Shown: in pieces, positions 1-9,848 of the stretch
Layout of the letters: every line of letters starts with the position of its first letter
Numbering within the stretch: position 1 is the first letter of the stretch
Source: Oceanihabitans iliipiscarium
GTDB taxonomy: Bacteria; Bacteroidota; Bacteroidia; Flavobacteriales; Flavobacteriaceae
DNA: 64,000 nucleotides
NCBI RefSeq assembly: GCF_042686125.1
Contig: NZ_JBHUOV010000001.1
Span: 310,001-374,000 of the forward strand
Direction: 5' to 3'
The notes under the pieces: model-generated
Database searches by the model: none
Told to the model about the DNA's origin: nothing
Seen by the model: only the letters and a program-made list of their open reading frames with translations
Made by a program: the position numbers and the translations under genes

Positions 1-203
1 AAAAAGAAAATTTAAACCTCGCAGAGCGTATAGAAAAAAAGAATCAAACTAAATTTTTTGAAGGTATTGCTTCAAGTTTCGATTTACGTCAAGCACAAAC
101 TCAATTATATTCTGCACAACAAGAATTACTTCAAACGATGTTAGATGTCATTAATACAAAAGCAGAATTAGAGACTGTTTTAAACGAAATATCAAAAAAC
201 TAA
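1..203 (+). CDS. TolC-family outer membrane efflux protein, C-terminal fragment
   Basis: Open frame entering from the left edge and ending in TAA at 201-203, so only the last 66 residues are present. The visible part is a long amphipathic helix with the segments FEGIASSFDLRQAQTQLYSA and QELLQTMLDVINTKAELE, characteristic of the last periplasmic helices of TolC/OprM-type outer membrane channels. It lies 22 bp upstream of an RND adaptor and permease, so it is the outer membrane component of the same tripartite efflux system. The start and signal peptide are outside the window. Confidence 0.85.
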   Translation, partial: KENLNLAERIEKKNQTKFFEGIASSFDLRQAQTQLYSAQQELLQTMLDVINTKAELETVLNEISKN

Positions 204-225
204 TCAACGAAAAAACACTAAAACA

Positions 226-1398
226 ATGAAACATATATATTCACTAGTAATTATTACCCTTCTTCTAACCTCTTGTGGAGGCGAAAAGAAAAAAAACTCT
301 GTAGAAAACGTCCTTGAAAGTAATGATCTTACAACCATAAGAACAAAACGTGCAGAATTAGTTAACGAACAACAAGCATTACAAGACCAAATTAAACTTT
401 TAGATCAAAAGATTTCAGAAGTCGATACTGTTAAGCATATTCCACTAATTACAACGTTAATTGCTAAACATGAAGTTTTTAATCACGTTTTAGAAATACA
501 AGGAAACGTGACTACTAAAAATCTCATCGTTATAACTCCAGAATATAATGGAATTCTCACGCATGTTTACGTTAAAGAAGGACAAAAAGTAAATAAAGGA
601 CAAGTTTTAGCGAAAATTGACGATGGTGGTTTAAGTCAACAATTAGCACAATTACAAATACAAGCAGATTTAGCGAAAACCACTTTTGAGCGTCAACAAC
701 GTCTTTGGAACCAAAACATAGGTAGTGAAATTCAATATCTACAAGCAAAATCTACTTATGAAGCACAAAACAAAGCGGTAAGTCAGCTACAACAGCAAAT
801 TGCTAAAACGACAGTAAGAGCTCCTTTTTCTGGCACTATAGATGATGTTATAACAGAACAAGGAAGTGTTGTTGCAGCAGGTCAATCGCAACTTATGCGT
901 ATCATTAATCTAGACAACATGTATATAGAAACAGATGTTCCTGAAAGCTATATAACTGATGTTACCAAGGGTAAAAGTGTACAAGTAGATTTTCCTGTGT
1001 TAGGAAAAACCATTGAAACACAAATTAGACAAGCTGGAGACTTTATCAATCCTGCAAACCGAACCTTTAAAGTTGAGGTTACTGTGCCTAATAAAGACAA
1101 AACAATCAAGCCTAACCTAACTGCTAGACTAAAAATTAACGATTACACAAATGAAGAAGCTTTATTAATCCCTCAAAGTATTATTTCTGAAAATGCTGAA
1201 GGAGAACAATACATTTATGTGGTGAACGATAAGAACACCAATGACGAAGGTGTTGCTACTAAAGTTATTATTAAAACTGGTAAAACTCAAGGTGATGTTA
1301 TTGAAGTTTTAGAAGGAATTAAAGATGGTGCCGAAATTGTAAAAGAAGGAGCACGAAGCATAAAAGATAAACAAACCGTAAAAGTCATTAACTACTAA
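226..1398 (+). CDS. RND efflux periplasmic adaptor (membrane fusion protein, HlyD/AcrA type)
   Basis: A 390-residue lipoprotein that bridges the inner membrane RND pump and the TolC-like channel. The N-terminus has a lipobox, LLTSC with Cys17, followed by a predicted coiled coil at about residues 30-65. Next comes a biotinyl-lipoyl-like half (ITPEYNGILTHVYVKEGQKV, about 105-130), a second helical hairpin rich in Gln (about 140-195), the returning lipoyl half (TVRAPFSGTIDDVITEQGSV), then beta-barrel and membrane-proximal domains. The extra coiled coil before the lipoyl domain is common in Bacteroidota adaptors. It is in an operon, 10 bp before the permease. Substrate cannot be inferred. Confidence 0.92.
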   Translation: MKHIYSLVIITLLLTSCGGEKKKNSVENVLESNDLTTIRTKRAELVNEQQALQDQIKLLDQKISEVDTVKHIPLITTLIAKHEVFNHVLEIQGNVTTKNLIVITPEYNGILTHVYVKEGQKVNKGQVLAKIDDGGLSQQLAQLQIQADLAKTTFERQQRLWNQNIGSEIQYLQAKSTYEAQNKAVSQLQQQIAKTTVRAPFSGTIDDVITEQGSVVAAGQSQLMRIINLDNMYIETDVPESYITDVTKGKSVQVDFPVLGKTIETQIRQAGDFINPANRTFKVEVTVPNKDKTIKPNLTARLKINDYTNEEALLIPQSIISENAEGEQYIYVVNDKNTNDEGVATKVIIKTGKTQGDVIEVLEGIKDGAEIVKEGARSIKDKQTVKVINY

Positions 1399-1408
1399 GC
1401 AAAAACAC

Positions 1409-4400
1409 ATGGCTAAAAATAAAAAACAAACCGAAAAGGAATTTGGTTTATCCTCTTGGGCAATTAACAATAAGACCACAATGTATGTGCTTATTCTAGT
1501 GATTTTTTATCTAGGTATTTCTGCATTTTTTAGTATGCCAAGAGAAAATTTTCCGGAGGTAAACGAAACCAAGATATATGTAAGCTCTATTTTTCCTGGG
1601 AATACAGCTGAAGACATAGAAAAACTAGTAACAGATCCTCTTGAAGACAAATTAAAAACCGTAAGTAATGTGGTTGAAATTACTTCAACATCGCAAGAAG
1701 ATTACTCTATGCTTGTGGTTGAATTTGATGAAAACATTACAGTAGATCAAGCCAAACAAAAAGTAAAAGACGAGATCGATACTGAAACATCTGGCGAAGA
1801 TTGGCCAACCTTTAATGGCGCTAAAGTAGAACCAGATGTATTTGCATTAAGTATGTCTGAAGAAATGCCTATTCTTAACATTAATATATCAGGTGATTAT
1901 CCTGTTGAAAAGTTAAAAGAATATGCCGAAGACCTTCAAGATGAAATTGAAGACCTTCAAGAAATTAAAAAAGCTGACATTCGTGGTGCTCAAGAAAAAG
2001 AAGTTGAAGTTGCTGTAGACATATATAAAATGATGGCTGCCGATGTCACCTTTAATGATATTATTGGCGCTATAAATAACGGTAATGCAACCATGTCTGC
2101 AGGAAACTTAATTGTAAGCGGACAACGACGTACCATTCGTATTCTAGGTGAAATTGAAAAACCTTCAGAACTCAATAATTTTGTTGTAAAATCTGAAAAA
2201 GGACATTCTATTTACTTAAAAGATGTTGCAACCGTTTCATTTAAAGAAGAGGATAAAACAACTTTTGCTCGTGAGTATGGCGAGCCTGTGGTAATGCTTG
2301 ATGTTAAAAAACGTGCAGGAAAAAACATGGTTGCTGCAGCTGAACAAATTCAAGTGATTGTTAAAAATGCTGTTGAAAATGTTTTTCCACAGGACTTAAA
2401 AGTCACTATTGCAAACGACCAATCTTCAGTCACTATTGGACAAGTCGATGATTTGGTAAACAACATCATTTTTGGAGTCATCCTTGTAGTCACAGTATTA
2501 ATGTTCTTTTTAGGCTTTAAAAATGCCATATTTGTTGGTTTTGCCATTCCTATGTCTATGTTTATGTCTCTTATGATTTTAGAGTTATTAGGACAAAGCT
2601 TAAATACCATGGTGCTTTTCGGATTAATTATGGGTCTTGGTATGCTTGTAGATAATGGTATTGTTGTGGTAGAAAATGTCTATCGATTAATGGACGAAGA
2701 AGGCATGAGCCGAATTGAAGCCGCTAAAAAAGGTATTGGAGAAATTGCATTTCCAATTATTATTTCTACTGCAACAACGGTTGCTGCTTTTATTCCTTTA
2801 GGATTATGGCCAGGTATTATGGGTGAATTTATGATGATTTTACCTATAACCCTTTCTGTAGTATTAGGCTCCTCTTTATTTGTTGCTATCTTTTTCAACT
2901 CTGTATTAGTCTCTCAATTCATGAATATTGAAGATAAAAATATGCCACTAAACAAAATCATAAGAACCACAATTATCATGGCTGTTTTAGGCGTTATTGT
3001 TCTTATAACTGGTGGAGAATATAGAGCTTTAGGGACATTAATGTTATTTACAGCAATCATGCTTTGGGTGTATCGCTTGTTTTTACGTAAATGGGCAAAT
3101 AACTTTCAAACCAAAACATTAGTAAAGCTAGAACGTTGGTACGAACGCCAATTACGTTGGGCTTTATCAGGCAAAAAACCTTATTTGATTAGTATTTCTA
3201 CATTTTTTCTATTAATACTTTCATTTATTGCTTTTGGAATTTCGTTAAGTACACAACGTACAAAAGTTGAATTTTTTCCAGACAACAAACCCAATCAAAT
3301 TATAGTTTATATAGAGTATCCTGAAGGAACTGCTATTGAAAAAACTAACGCTATTACCAAAGAAATTGAAAAGCGTGTATATAAGGTTATTAATCAAGAT
3401 CAATATACAGATAATGGCTATAATTTTCTTGTAGAAAGTGCTGTATCACAAGTCGGAGAAGGTGCAGGAAACCCACAAACTGATGGTGGTTCTGCTGCTG
3501 AAATGCCTCATAAAGCTAAAATTACTGCTTCAATGCGTGAATACAAATATAGACGAGGCGAAGATAGTGAGTTGTTACGTCAAAAAGTACAAGAAGATTT
3601 AACTGGTATTTATCCTGGTGTATTAATTTCTGTTGAGAAAAATGCCGATGGCCCGCCTGCAGGAGCGCCAATTAATATTGAGATTGAAGGCGATGATTAT
3701 AATGAATTAATTGTTACTGCAGAAAACATGCGTGAATTCATTAATTCCAAAAACATTCCTGGTATTGATGAACTTAAAATTGATGTCAATAAAGACAAGC
3801 CTACAATGCGCGTTATTATTGACAGAGAAAAAGCTGGAGAATTAGGTGTTAGTGCTTCACAAGTTGGGCAGCAATTACGTAGCTCTATATTTGGTTCAAA
3901 AGCTGGCATATATAAAGAAGATGGCGATGATTATGATATTTATGTCCGCTTTAATGAAGAAAACAGGTATAATACCAGTGCTTTATTTAACCAAAACATC
4001 ACGTTTAGAGACAATACAGGTCAATTAAAAAGTGTTCCTGTTTCTGCTGTTGCTAAGCATGAAAACAACTCTGGTTTTAGTGCTATTAAACATAAAGACA
4101 CAAGACGTGTGGTTACTGTTTATTCTGCTTTAGCACCTGGCTATACAGATGCTGGAGCTATTGTAGCTCAAGTTCAAAATGAAATGAAAAGTTACGATAA
4201 TCTACCAGAAAACATAAAAATAGATTATACAGGACAAATTGAAGAGCAAAATAAACAAATGGCTTTTTTAATGGGCGCTTTTTTCACAGGTCTTGGTTTA
4301 ATCTTTTTTATCTTAATCTTCCAATTTAATTCTGTCTCTAAACCAACCATTATTATGTTGGCAATTTTCTTAAGCTTTATTGGTGTATTTGGCGGTATTG

Positions 4401-4921
4401 TAATAACAGGAAGTGCTTTTGTAATTATGATGACAATGGTTGGAATTATCTCTCTCGCAGGAATTGTTGTGAATAATGGTGTGGTACTCTTAGATTATGC
4501 ACAGCTATTAATAGATAGAAAGAAAAATGACTTAGACTTAGATGACGGCGATTATTTAGAAACCGAAGATTTATTTGAAAGTATTGTCACTGCTGGTAAG
4601 GCACGTTTACGACCAGTATTACTTACTGCTATAACAACGATTTTAGGGTTAATTCCTTTAGCTATTGGGTTAAACATCAACTTCTTTACTTTATTTAGTG
4701 AATTTAATCCTCATGTTTATATGGGTGGAGACAACGTTGTGTTTTGGGGACCATTAGCTTGGACAGTAATCTACGGATTAATAATAGCTACATTTTTAAC
4801 ATTAATCATTGTACCTATCTTATTTTTCTTATCTATGAAAATAAAAATGTGGTATAGAAATAGAACTACTTCTAATGAAGTTAGTTCGCAAGAAGATTTA
4901 AACTTAGAGATAAACAACTAG
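1409..4921 (+). CDS. RND efflux permease (AcrB/HAE-type inner membrane pump)
   Basis: A 1170-residue inner membrane proton-driven exporter with the duplicated RND layout: TM1 near residues 25-45, porter domain to about 330, TM2-6 to about 560, TM7 near 595, second porter domain, and TM8-12 at the C-terminus. TM4 carries GMLVDNGIVVVENV, so the first of the two AcrB proton-relay aspartates is kept and the second is Asn; single-acid versions are seen in other RND subfamilies. It is slightly longer than AcrB (about 1050) because of an extra TM-like segment near 515-560 and an acidic insert near TM10. Last gene of the efflux operon; a hairpin follows the stop. Confidence 0.93.
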   Translation: MAKNKKQTEKEFGLSSWAINNKTTMYVLILVIFYLGISAFFSMPRENFPEVNETKIYVSSIFPGNTAEDIEKLVTDPLEDKLKTVSNVVEITSTSQEDYSMLVVEFDENITVDQAKQKVKDEIDTETSGEDWPTFNGAKVEPDVFALSMSEEMPILNINISGDYPVEKLKEYAEDLQDEIEDLQEIKKADIRGAQEKEVEVAVDIYKMMAADVTFNDIIGAINNGNATMSAGNLIVSGQRRTIRILGEIEKPSELNNFVVKSEKGHSIYLKDVATVSFKEEDKTTFAREYGEPVVMLDVKKRAGKNMVAAAEQIQVIVKNAVENVFPQDLKVTIANDQSSVTIGQVDDLVNNIIFGVILVVTVLMFFLGFKNAIFVGFAIPMSMFMSLMILELLGQSLNTMVLFGLIMGLGMLVDNGIVVVENVYRLMDEEGMSRIEAAKKGIGEIAFPIIISTATTVAAFIPLGLWPGIMGEFMMILPITLSVVLGSSLFVAIFFNSVLVSQFMNIEDKNMPLNKIIRTTIIMAVLGVIVLITGGEYRALGTLMLFTAIMLWVYRLFLRKWANNFQTKTLVKLERWYERQLRWALSGKKPYLISISTFFLLILSFIAFGISLSTQRTKVEFFPDNKPNQIIVYIEYPEGTAIEKTNAITKEIEKRVYKVINQDQYTDNGYNFLVESAVSQVGEGAGNPQTDGGSAAEMPHKAKITASMREYKYRRGEDSELLRQKVQEDLTGIYPGVLISVEKNADGPPAGAPINIEIEGDDYNELIVTAENMREFINSKNIPGIDELKIDVNKDKPTMRVIIDREKAGELGVSASQVGQQLRSSIFGSKAGIYKEDGDDYDIYVRFNEENRYNTSALFNQNITFRDNTGQLKSVPVSAVAKHENNSGFSAIKHKDTRRVVTVYSALAPGYTDAGAIVAQVQNEMKSYDNLPENIKIDYTGQIEEQNKQMAFLMGAFFTGLGLIFFILIFQFNSVSKPTIIMLAIFLSFIGVFGGIVITGSAFVIMMTMVGIISLAGIVVNNGVVLLDYAQLLIDRKKNDLDLDDGDYLETEDLFESIVTAGKARLRPVLLTAITTILGLIPLAIGLNINFFTLFSEFNPHVYMGGDNVVFWGPLAWTVIYGLIIATFLTLIIVPILFFLSMKIKMWYRNRTTSNEVSSQEDLNLEINN

Positions 4922-4933
4922 ATTAATAGCAAT

Positions 4934-4972
4934 AAAAAAGCCTCAACATTTTTTAAGTTGGGGCTTTTTTTA
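4934..4972. terminator. Bidirectional intrinsic terminator
   Basis: Stem AAAAAAGCCTCAAC / GTTGGGGCTTTTTT (one T-G pair) with a 9-nt A/T loop, a run of A before it and a run of T after it. It separates the convergent efflux operon (+) and the M12B protease gene (-). Confidence 0.85.
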
Positions 4973-7900
4973 TTAACGTTTAATAAATTTCTTTATACTC
5001 TTTTTTTCATTATCAACCTCTACTTGAATAATCAAGATTGTGCCTTGTTTAAATCGTGTACCATTCAATTCAACAAGAGATAAATTAGGTCTATAATCTA
5101 TTAATAATCGTCCTAAAATATCATGAACAACTACTGAAGTAATTGGTGAGTTGTTTGATGTTTTTATATAGACAGTGTTATTAGACTCATAAACGATTAA
5201 ATCATTAATCACTTCTTCTTCATCAATAGTTGATAAACTTTCATCATTAAAAATTAACTCAAATCGATTATTATAAATTCCAGCTTCATTAATATTAAAG
5301 CTATAATCAGAAGCTTTTAAATCATGAATACTATTTAATAAATTATCTTTAAGATACACTGAAGTTTCACTATCATTAAAAATCCCTTCCATTTGCGAAA
5401 TACTAATAGTCATAACAGTTGGTTGGGTGGCTTCTATTCCTAAACGAACAACTTGGTTCACATCAAAAGCTTCACGTGCTTGTATAGAATAAGCCTCATT
5501 ATCTATTAAAGAATAAAAACTATAATTATTCCCATTTTCTAATAGTTTACCATCATAGAGTTTGTCGTAACCAGCTGTGGTGTGATCAAAAAAGGCTAAT
5601 AACATTTGTCTAAAAACTTGACCTTCTGTTTCTAAATTAAGCCAAATTCGATTTTTTTCTGAAGACTCTTCAGTTCTATAAAAGTTATCGTTTTCAGAAT
5701 TAACTCGCATCGAATTGTTAAATACTACATCTATACTTGGATCTGAAACATTAGCAAAAAACCCTTGTCCTGAAGCTATTTTAAAATTTGAAGGTGTTGC
5801 TTGACCAGCACCTGAAGCAACCATTCCTGATAAATTATAACTATTATAGTCATCATTTGTAAAATTATATCCATCAACTCCTGGCAGACCATCAACAATA
5901 GCAGTTCTATGTGTCCAGAAATATAGTGTCCCTTCTAAAGCAGTTGAATTAGCTTGAATAAATAACTCAGGGTCAATTGCTGAAGGATAAGGATTGCCAA
6001 GTAAATTTTGATTTTCAAATGCATCTGTTAAGCTATTATCCTGATCAACATCAACAGTTATAACGCCTGTATTTACAGTTCCCGAAAACACTACTGATTG
6101 AGAATAGGTTGGATAAGGAGTGTTTCCTAAAGGTGTGGTAAAAGCGCCTTGTCCCATTGCAATAACACCTTCACCAGGAATTAAATTTCCAGTAGCTTGA
6201 TACCAATCATCAGCTTCATCGTCATACGAATCTCCATTACCATCGTTAAAATTAGTGGTGTCAAAATAATATATACGACTACTTGGATTGGCTGCAAAAA
6301 CAGTAGTTATTGCTTGGTTTTGAACAGGAGAAGACCAGTAAGTATAATCATATTCCACATAAACTGGAGTAGATTTTCTAACATTCATTGTCCCAGCGTT
6401 TGAGACAGTTCCAGCATCATCTACCATAACTAATGATCCTTCATGAGCTATATCAACAATGGCGTTATTTCCAACAGACAAATCATTTTGAACTCTAACA
6501 TAATCTCCAGAGCTAATAATTAAATTTCTATTAGGATTAATTGTTAAAGTGCAAGCTTCAAAACTTGGCGAACCAGGTGATGTCGTATAATCTCCATTTA
6601 AAATAACATTTCTGTTTATAGCTGGAAGCCCATTACTCCAAGCAGTACCATTCCATGTTGTTGTTGACAAGCAATTATCAACACCACATATTTCCAAAGT
6701 CCAATCGACAAGGGTTCCAGTATCTTGAGTTGCTAAATCGAAAACAGCTAATTCCCATACACCAGTTGATATTTCGGTATTAAATGCAGATAAGGCTTCT
6801 TCAGGTTGGAACGAACCAGTAAAGGGAGCCGTTCCAGCTATAATATTAGTAGCTGCATCATCATCAAAATACGTGTTGGTATAATTATCGCCATCAGCAC
6901 CATTTCTCCAAGAAAGATATATAAAAGTTCCTAGCGGACTTGTTAATCGAATAACAAGATCACTATCCCAGGTATGTGTAATGTTTACAGTAACATTTAC
7001 ATCAGTAATTTCAACTGGAGTTGTTACATTTAAATAAGAGCCAACTCCAGAAGATCCATCTGGAATGTTAGCAGGCGCGTGAGTTGACATATAAGATGTA
7101 CACGCTGTACTTGAGGTTGTGAAATTAAATGCGCTAGACCAACTCCCTATTCCGCAGCTATTGGTTGGTCTTACACGCCAATAATATTGAGTATTAGCAA
7201 TTGGATTCGTTGCGGTATATGTATTAGCTGCTACAGATTGTGTTTCAATAATATTAGTAAAAGCAGCGTCAGTTGCAATTTCCACATCATATGCTGAAGC
7301 ATTAGCTTCAACATTCCATTGCAAAACATAAGGAGCTGTAACTCCTATTGCTCCGTTAATTGGACTAGTTAATGTAATAGTATTAAATGTGGAGCTGAAA
7401 ATATTGGTCGTAATATCTGCATTTCTTACAATGGGTCCAGATGTTCCAGTAATAGTAGTCACATTTGTACCAACCATGGCTGGTGTAATACTATTTATTG
7501 TTACCGTAACAATGGTGCCGTTTGTAGTCGCAGAAGTTGGACTAAAACTTACCGTTGTACCTGCTGGGTTTCCAGAAGCTGTAAAATTTGTTGTTCCAGA
7601 AAAACCTAGGTATGTATTATAAGTAAACGTATATACTGCATTATTTGGTGCACAAACATCTTGTGTAGTCGCGCCAAAATTCATTGTAAAACTTGATGTT
7701 TGAATAGTAATATCTGCAGCATTTACATTATAAAAAATATTTCCAGCGCCTTCAACTATAATTCTTGCTGTTGAAGTCACAACATTAGGAACCGTAATTG
7801 TTTGGGAACCATCATTTGGTGTGTTTGCGAGAAGTGTTGTAAATGTAGCCCCAGCATCTGTAGTCATTAAAATATTTACATTTGCTGTATTTACACCATT

Positions 7901-9634
7901 CGCTGTAGTACCAGCAACATTCCAAGTAATAAGTTCTGACCCTCCAGCATTCCAAGTTACAGGAGTACCTTGTGATGTTACAATAAATGGTCCCGCAGCA
8001 GCTGTTGTTGTTGCACGCATACTATCAGAATCTGAACTTGCTCCACCACTAACATTATCTCTAACCGTTAATGAAAAATCCATGGTTCTACTTACCGAAG
8101 GAACAACCTCCCAAGTAGAAGCTGTTGAACCTGCTAATACCGTTGCAAAATCTGGCATATATCTATTAGGTGATACTTTCGGCAAGAGTGATCTAAATGC
8201 TGGACCACCTGTAGATGTTGAAACTGGTGGCATAGTTGCAGGTGCTGTATCTACTTGCTCCCAACAATAAGTTAAACTTCCTGTACCATTAACATCTGTG
8301 GCTGAACCACGAAGTACAAACGGTGTTGAAATAGGGATTATATGATTACTCCCTGCCGTAGCTATAGGAGCTGTGTTTCCTGTTCCAGATTGAGCACCAC
8401 AAGTACTATTGCCTGCAGAAATATTAGCCCACATTTCTTTAATATTTTCCCCGTGAAAATAATCATCACTATTCCCTTGAACATTTGGTGCACAAATACC
8501 TGCATAACCCATAATGGTTGATGCACTTCCAGGTTCTACTGAAACGGCACTTCTATTACACGCATTATTTTGTGTATGATTTCCTCCATATTGGTGTCCC
8601 ATTTCATGCGCTACATAATCAATATCAAACGTGTCTCCTACAGGAGCGGCTTGCCCTGTAACTCCTCCAGCTTTAATTCCAGTACAAGGTGAGTTTAAGT
8701 AAGCAACTCCTCCTCCTCCAGTGCTAAAAACATGGCCAATATCATAATTACCAGTTCCAATATTAGCATCACATGCTGTTTGATTTTCACCTAACATTGC
8801 CCCTCCATTATTATTGGTATAAGGATCTGTTCCTGCATTTAAATATATAACATTTGTATTATTTGCTACTATTTCCATAGTAATAGCCACATCACGTTCA
8901 AAAACACCATTAACACGAGTCATTGTTGTATTCATAGCTGCTACAACATTAGGAACTGTTCCTCCATGAAATTGTGCATACTCTCCTGTACATGCTAGGG
9001 CTAACCTAAAAGTTCTTAAAGTTCCATCGTTGGCATTTCTATACAATTCTAAATCAAAATTGGAAAAATCGGCTGGAATATATTCTGTTTCACAAACAAA
9101 GTCTGATCTCGCTTCATCTGAAGATCTAGTGTATAAAATATATGTTGATAAATCTTCAGAATAAGGTTCTATAAAAACTGTTTTCTTAGTAGAGAGAACC
9201 ATACTACTCAACCCTTTTTCATCAGATATACTAAAACGAATTAAAGCCGTTGGGTCATCAATCCCTTTTCCAGAATATGATCTTGTATTTGGGAATTGGG
9301 CCTGTAACTCAGGTGCCATTGTAGAGGCTTCTTCAATTCTATAGGACTCCAATACACCATCTATATTTGGAAATTTAATAACAACATTAGAGTGTCTGGC
9401 AGCAAGAGTCCCACGTTTAGGTGATTCTTCTAGCTTTGTTTTTAAACTATTTATATCAACTTGGTAAAAAGCAGCCTGACTTGGATAAGAGTTTTGTAGT
9501 GAAGTTCTGTTTAAACTCGAACTCGGTTTTGACACTTTATCCCATAGAGATGTAGTCTTATCCTGAGAAAAAGCAGAATTTTTTATACTAAAAAAAGTAA
9601 GCACAAAACAAAGTGCGAGATATTTAAATTTCAT
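4973..9634 (-). CDS. Secreted reprolysin-like (M12B) zinc metalloprotease with T9SS sorting domain
   Basis: A 1553-residue extracellular protease. Signal peptide at 1-23 (ends AFSQ), a prodomain to about 200, then a metzincin catalytic domain with HEMGHQYGGNH at residues 343-353 (three His ligands and the catalytic Glu) and the Met-turn ending TIMGYAGIC. C-terminal to this are Ig/PKD-like modules, a fibronectin type III-like module (about 755-850), a proprotein-convertase P-domain (about 855-990), further beta-rich regions and a C-terminal sorting-type domain ending KKFIKR. The P-domain and C-terminal domain indicate export by the type IX system and surface attachment or release. Monocistronic; shares a terminator with the efflux operon. 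Confidence 0.9.
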   Translation of the reverse strand: MKFKYLALCFVLTFFSIKNSAFSQDKTTSLWDKVSKPSSSLNRTSLQNSYPSQAAFYQVDINSLKTKLEESPKRGTLAARHSNVVIKFPNIDGVLESYRIEEASTMAPELQAQFPNTRSYSGKGIDDPTALIRFSISDEKGLSSMVLSTKKTVFIEPYSEDLSTYILYTRSSDEARSDFVCETEYIPADFSNFDLELYRNANDGTLRTFRLALACTGEYAQFHGGTVPNVVAAMNTTMTRVNGVFERDVAITMEIVANNTNVIYLNAGTDPYTNNNGGAMLGENQTACDANIGTGNYDIGHVFSTGGGGVAYLNSPCTGIKAGGVTGQAAPVGDTFDIDYVAHEMGHQYGGNHTQNNACNRSAVSVEPGSASTIMGYAGICAPNVQGNSDDYFHGENIKEMWANISAGNSTCGAQSGTGNTAPIATAGSNHIIPISTPFVLRGSATDVNGTGSLTYCWEQVDTAPATMPPVSTSTGGPAFRSLLPKVSPNRYMPDFATVLAGSTASTWEVVPSVSRTMDFSLTVRDNVSGGASSDSDSMRATTTAAAGPFIVTSQGTPVTWNAGGSELITWNVAGTTANGVNTANVNILMTTDAGATFTTLLANTPNDGSQTITVPNVVTSTARIIVEGAGNIFYNVNAADITIQTSSFTMNFGATTQDVCAPNNAVYTFTYNTYLGFSGTTNFTASGNPAGTTVSFSPTSATTNGTIVTVTINSITPAMVGTNVTTITGTSGPIVRNADITTNIFSSTFNTITLTSPINGAIGVTAPYVLQWNVEANASAYDVEIATDAAFTNIIETQSVAANTYTATNPIANTQYYWRVRPTNSCGIGSWSSAFNFTTSSTACTSYMSTHAPANIPDGSSGVGSYLNVTTPVEITDVNVTVNITHTWDSDLVIRLTSPLGTFIYLSWRNGADGDNYTNTYFDDDAATNIIAGTAPFTGSFQPEEALSAFNTEISTGVWELAVFDLATQDTGTLVDWTLEICGVDNCLSTTTWNGTAWSNGLPAINRNVILNGDYTTSPGSPSFEACTLTINPNRNLIISSGDYVRVQNDLSVGNNAIVDIAHEGSLVMVDDAGTVSNAGTMNVRKSTPVYVEYDYTYWSSPVQNQAITTVFAANPSSRIYYFDTTNFNDGNGDSYDDEADDWYQATGNLIPGEGVIAMGQGAFTTPLGNTPYPTYSQSVVFSGTVNTGVITVDVDQDNSLTDAFENQNLLGNPYPSAIDPELFIQANSTALEGTLYFWTHRTAIVDGLPGVDGYNFTNDDYNSYNLSGMVASGAGQATPSNFKIASGQGFFANVSDPSIDVVFNNSMRVNSENDNFYRTEESSEKNRIWLNLETEGQVFRQMLLAFFDHTTAGYDKLYDGKLLENGNNYSFYSLIDNEAYSIQAREAFDVNQVVRLGIEATQPTVMTISISQMEGIFNDSETSVYLKDNLLNSIHDLKASDYSFNINEAGIYNNRFELIFNDESLSTIDEEEVINDLIVYESNNTVYIKTSNNSPITSVVVHDILGRLLIDYRPNLSLVELNGTRFKQGTILIIQVEVDNEKKSIKKFIKR

Positions 9635-9848
9635 AACTAGTTAAAAAAGGGAGTTTCTTACTAACACTAATATGCTAACTTACAACATAATATAAAAAAA
9701 TATGACTTTTAATCGATGTAGGAGCAATAGATTAGTTAAGCTGCTATTTTGAACTCTTTTTTTGTAAAATAAATGCTAGAATAAAGCAGTTCAAGATTTT
9801 AGTTGAAGTTTTTTTATGTTAAATTTGCAGCTTAATTTTCAATAGTAT
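9635..9848. promoter_or_regulatory. Divergent intergenic region with aspS -7 box
   Basis: Between the minus-strand protease and aspS. TAAATTTG at 9820-9827 matches the Bacteroidota -7 consensus TAnnTTTG, 21 bp before the aspS ATG. No other gene or repeat is seen. Confidence 0.6.

Noticed and set aside
7821..8270. 149-codon frame antisense to the M12B protease
   Set aside because: Val/Ala/Pro-rich product mirrors the third-position bias of the real minus-strand gene; no motif, no promoter.
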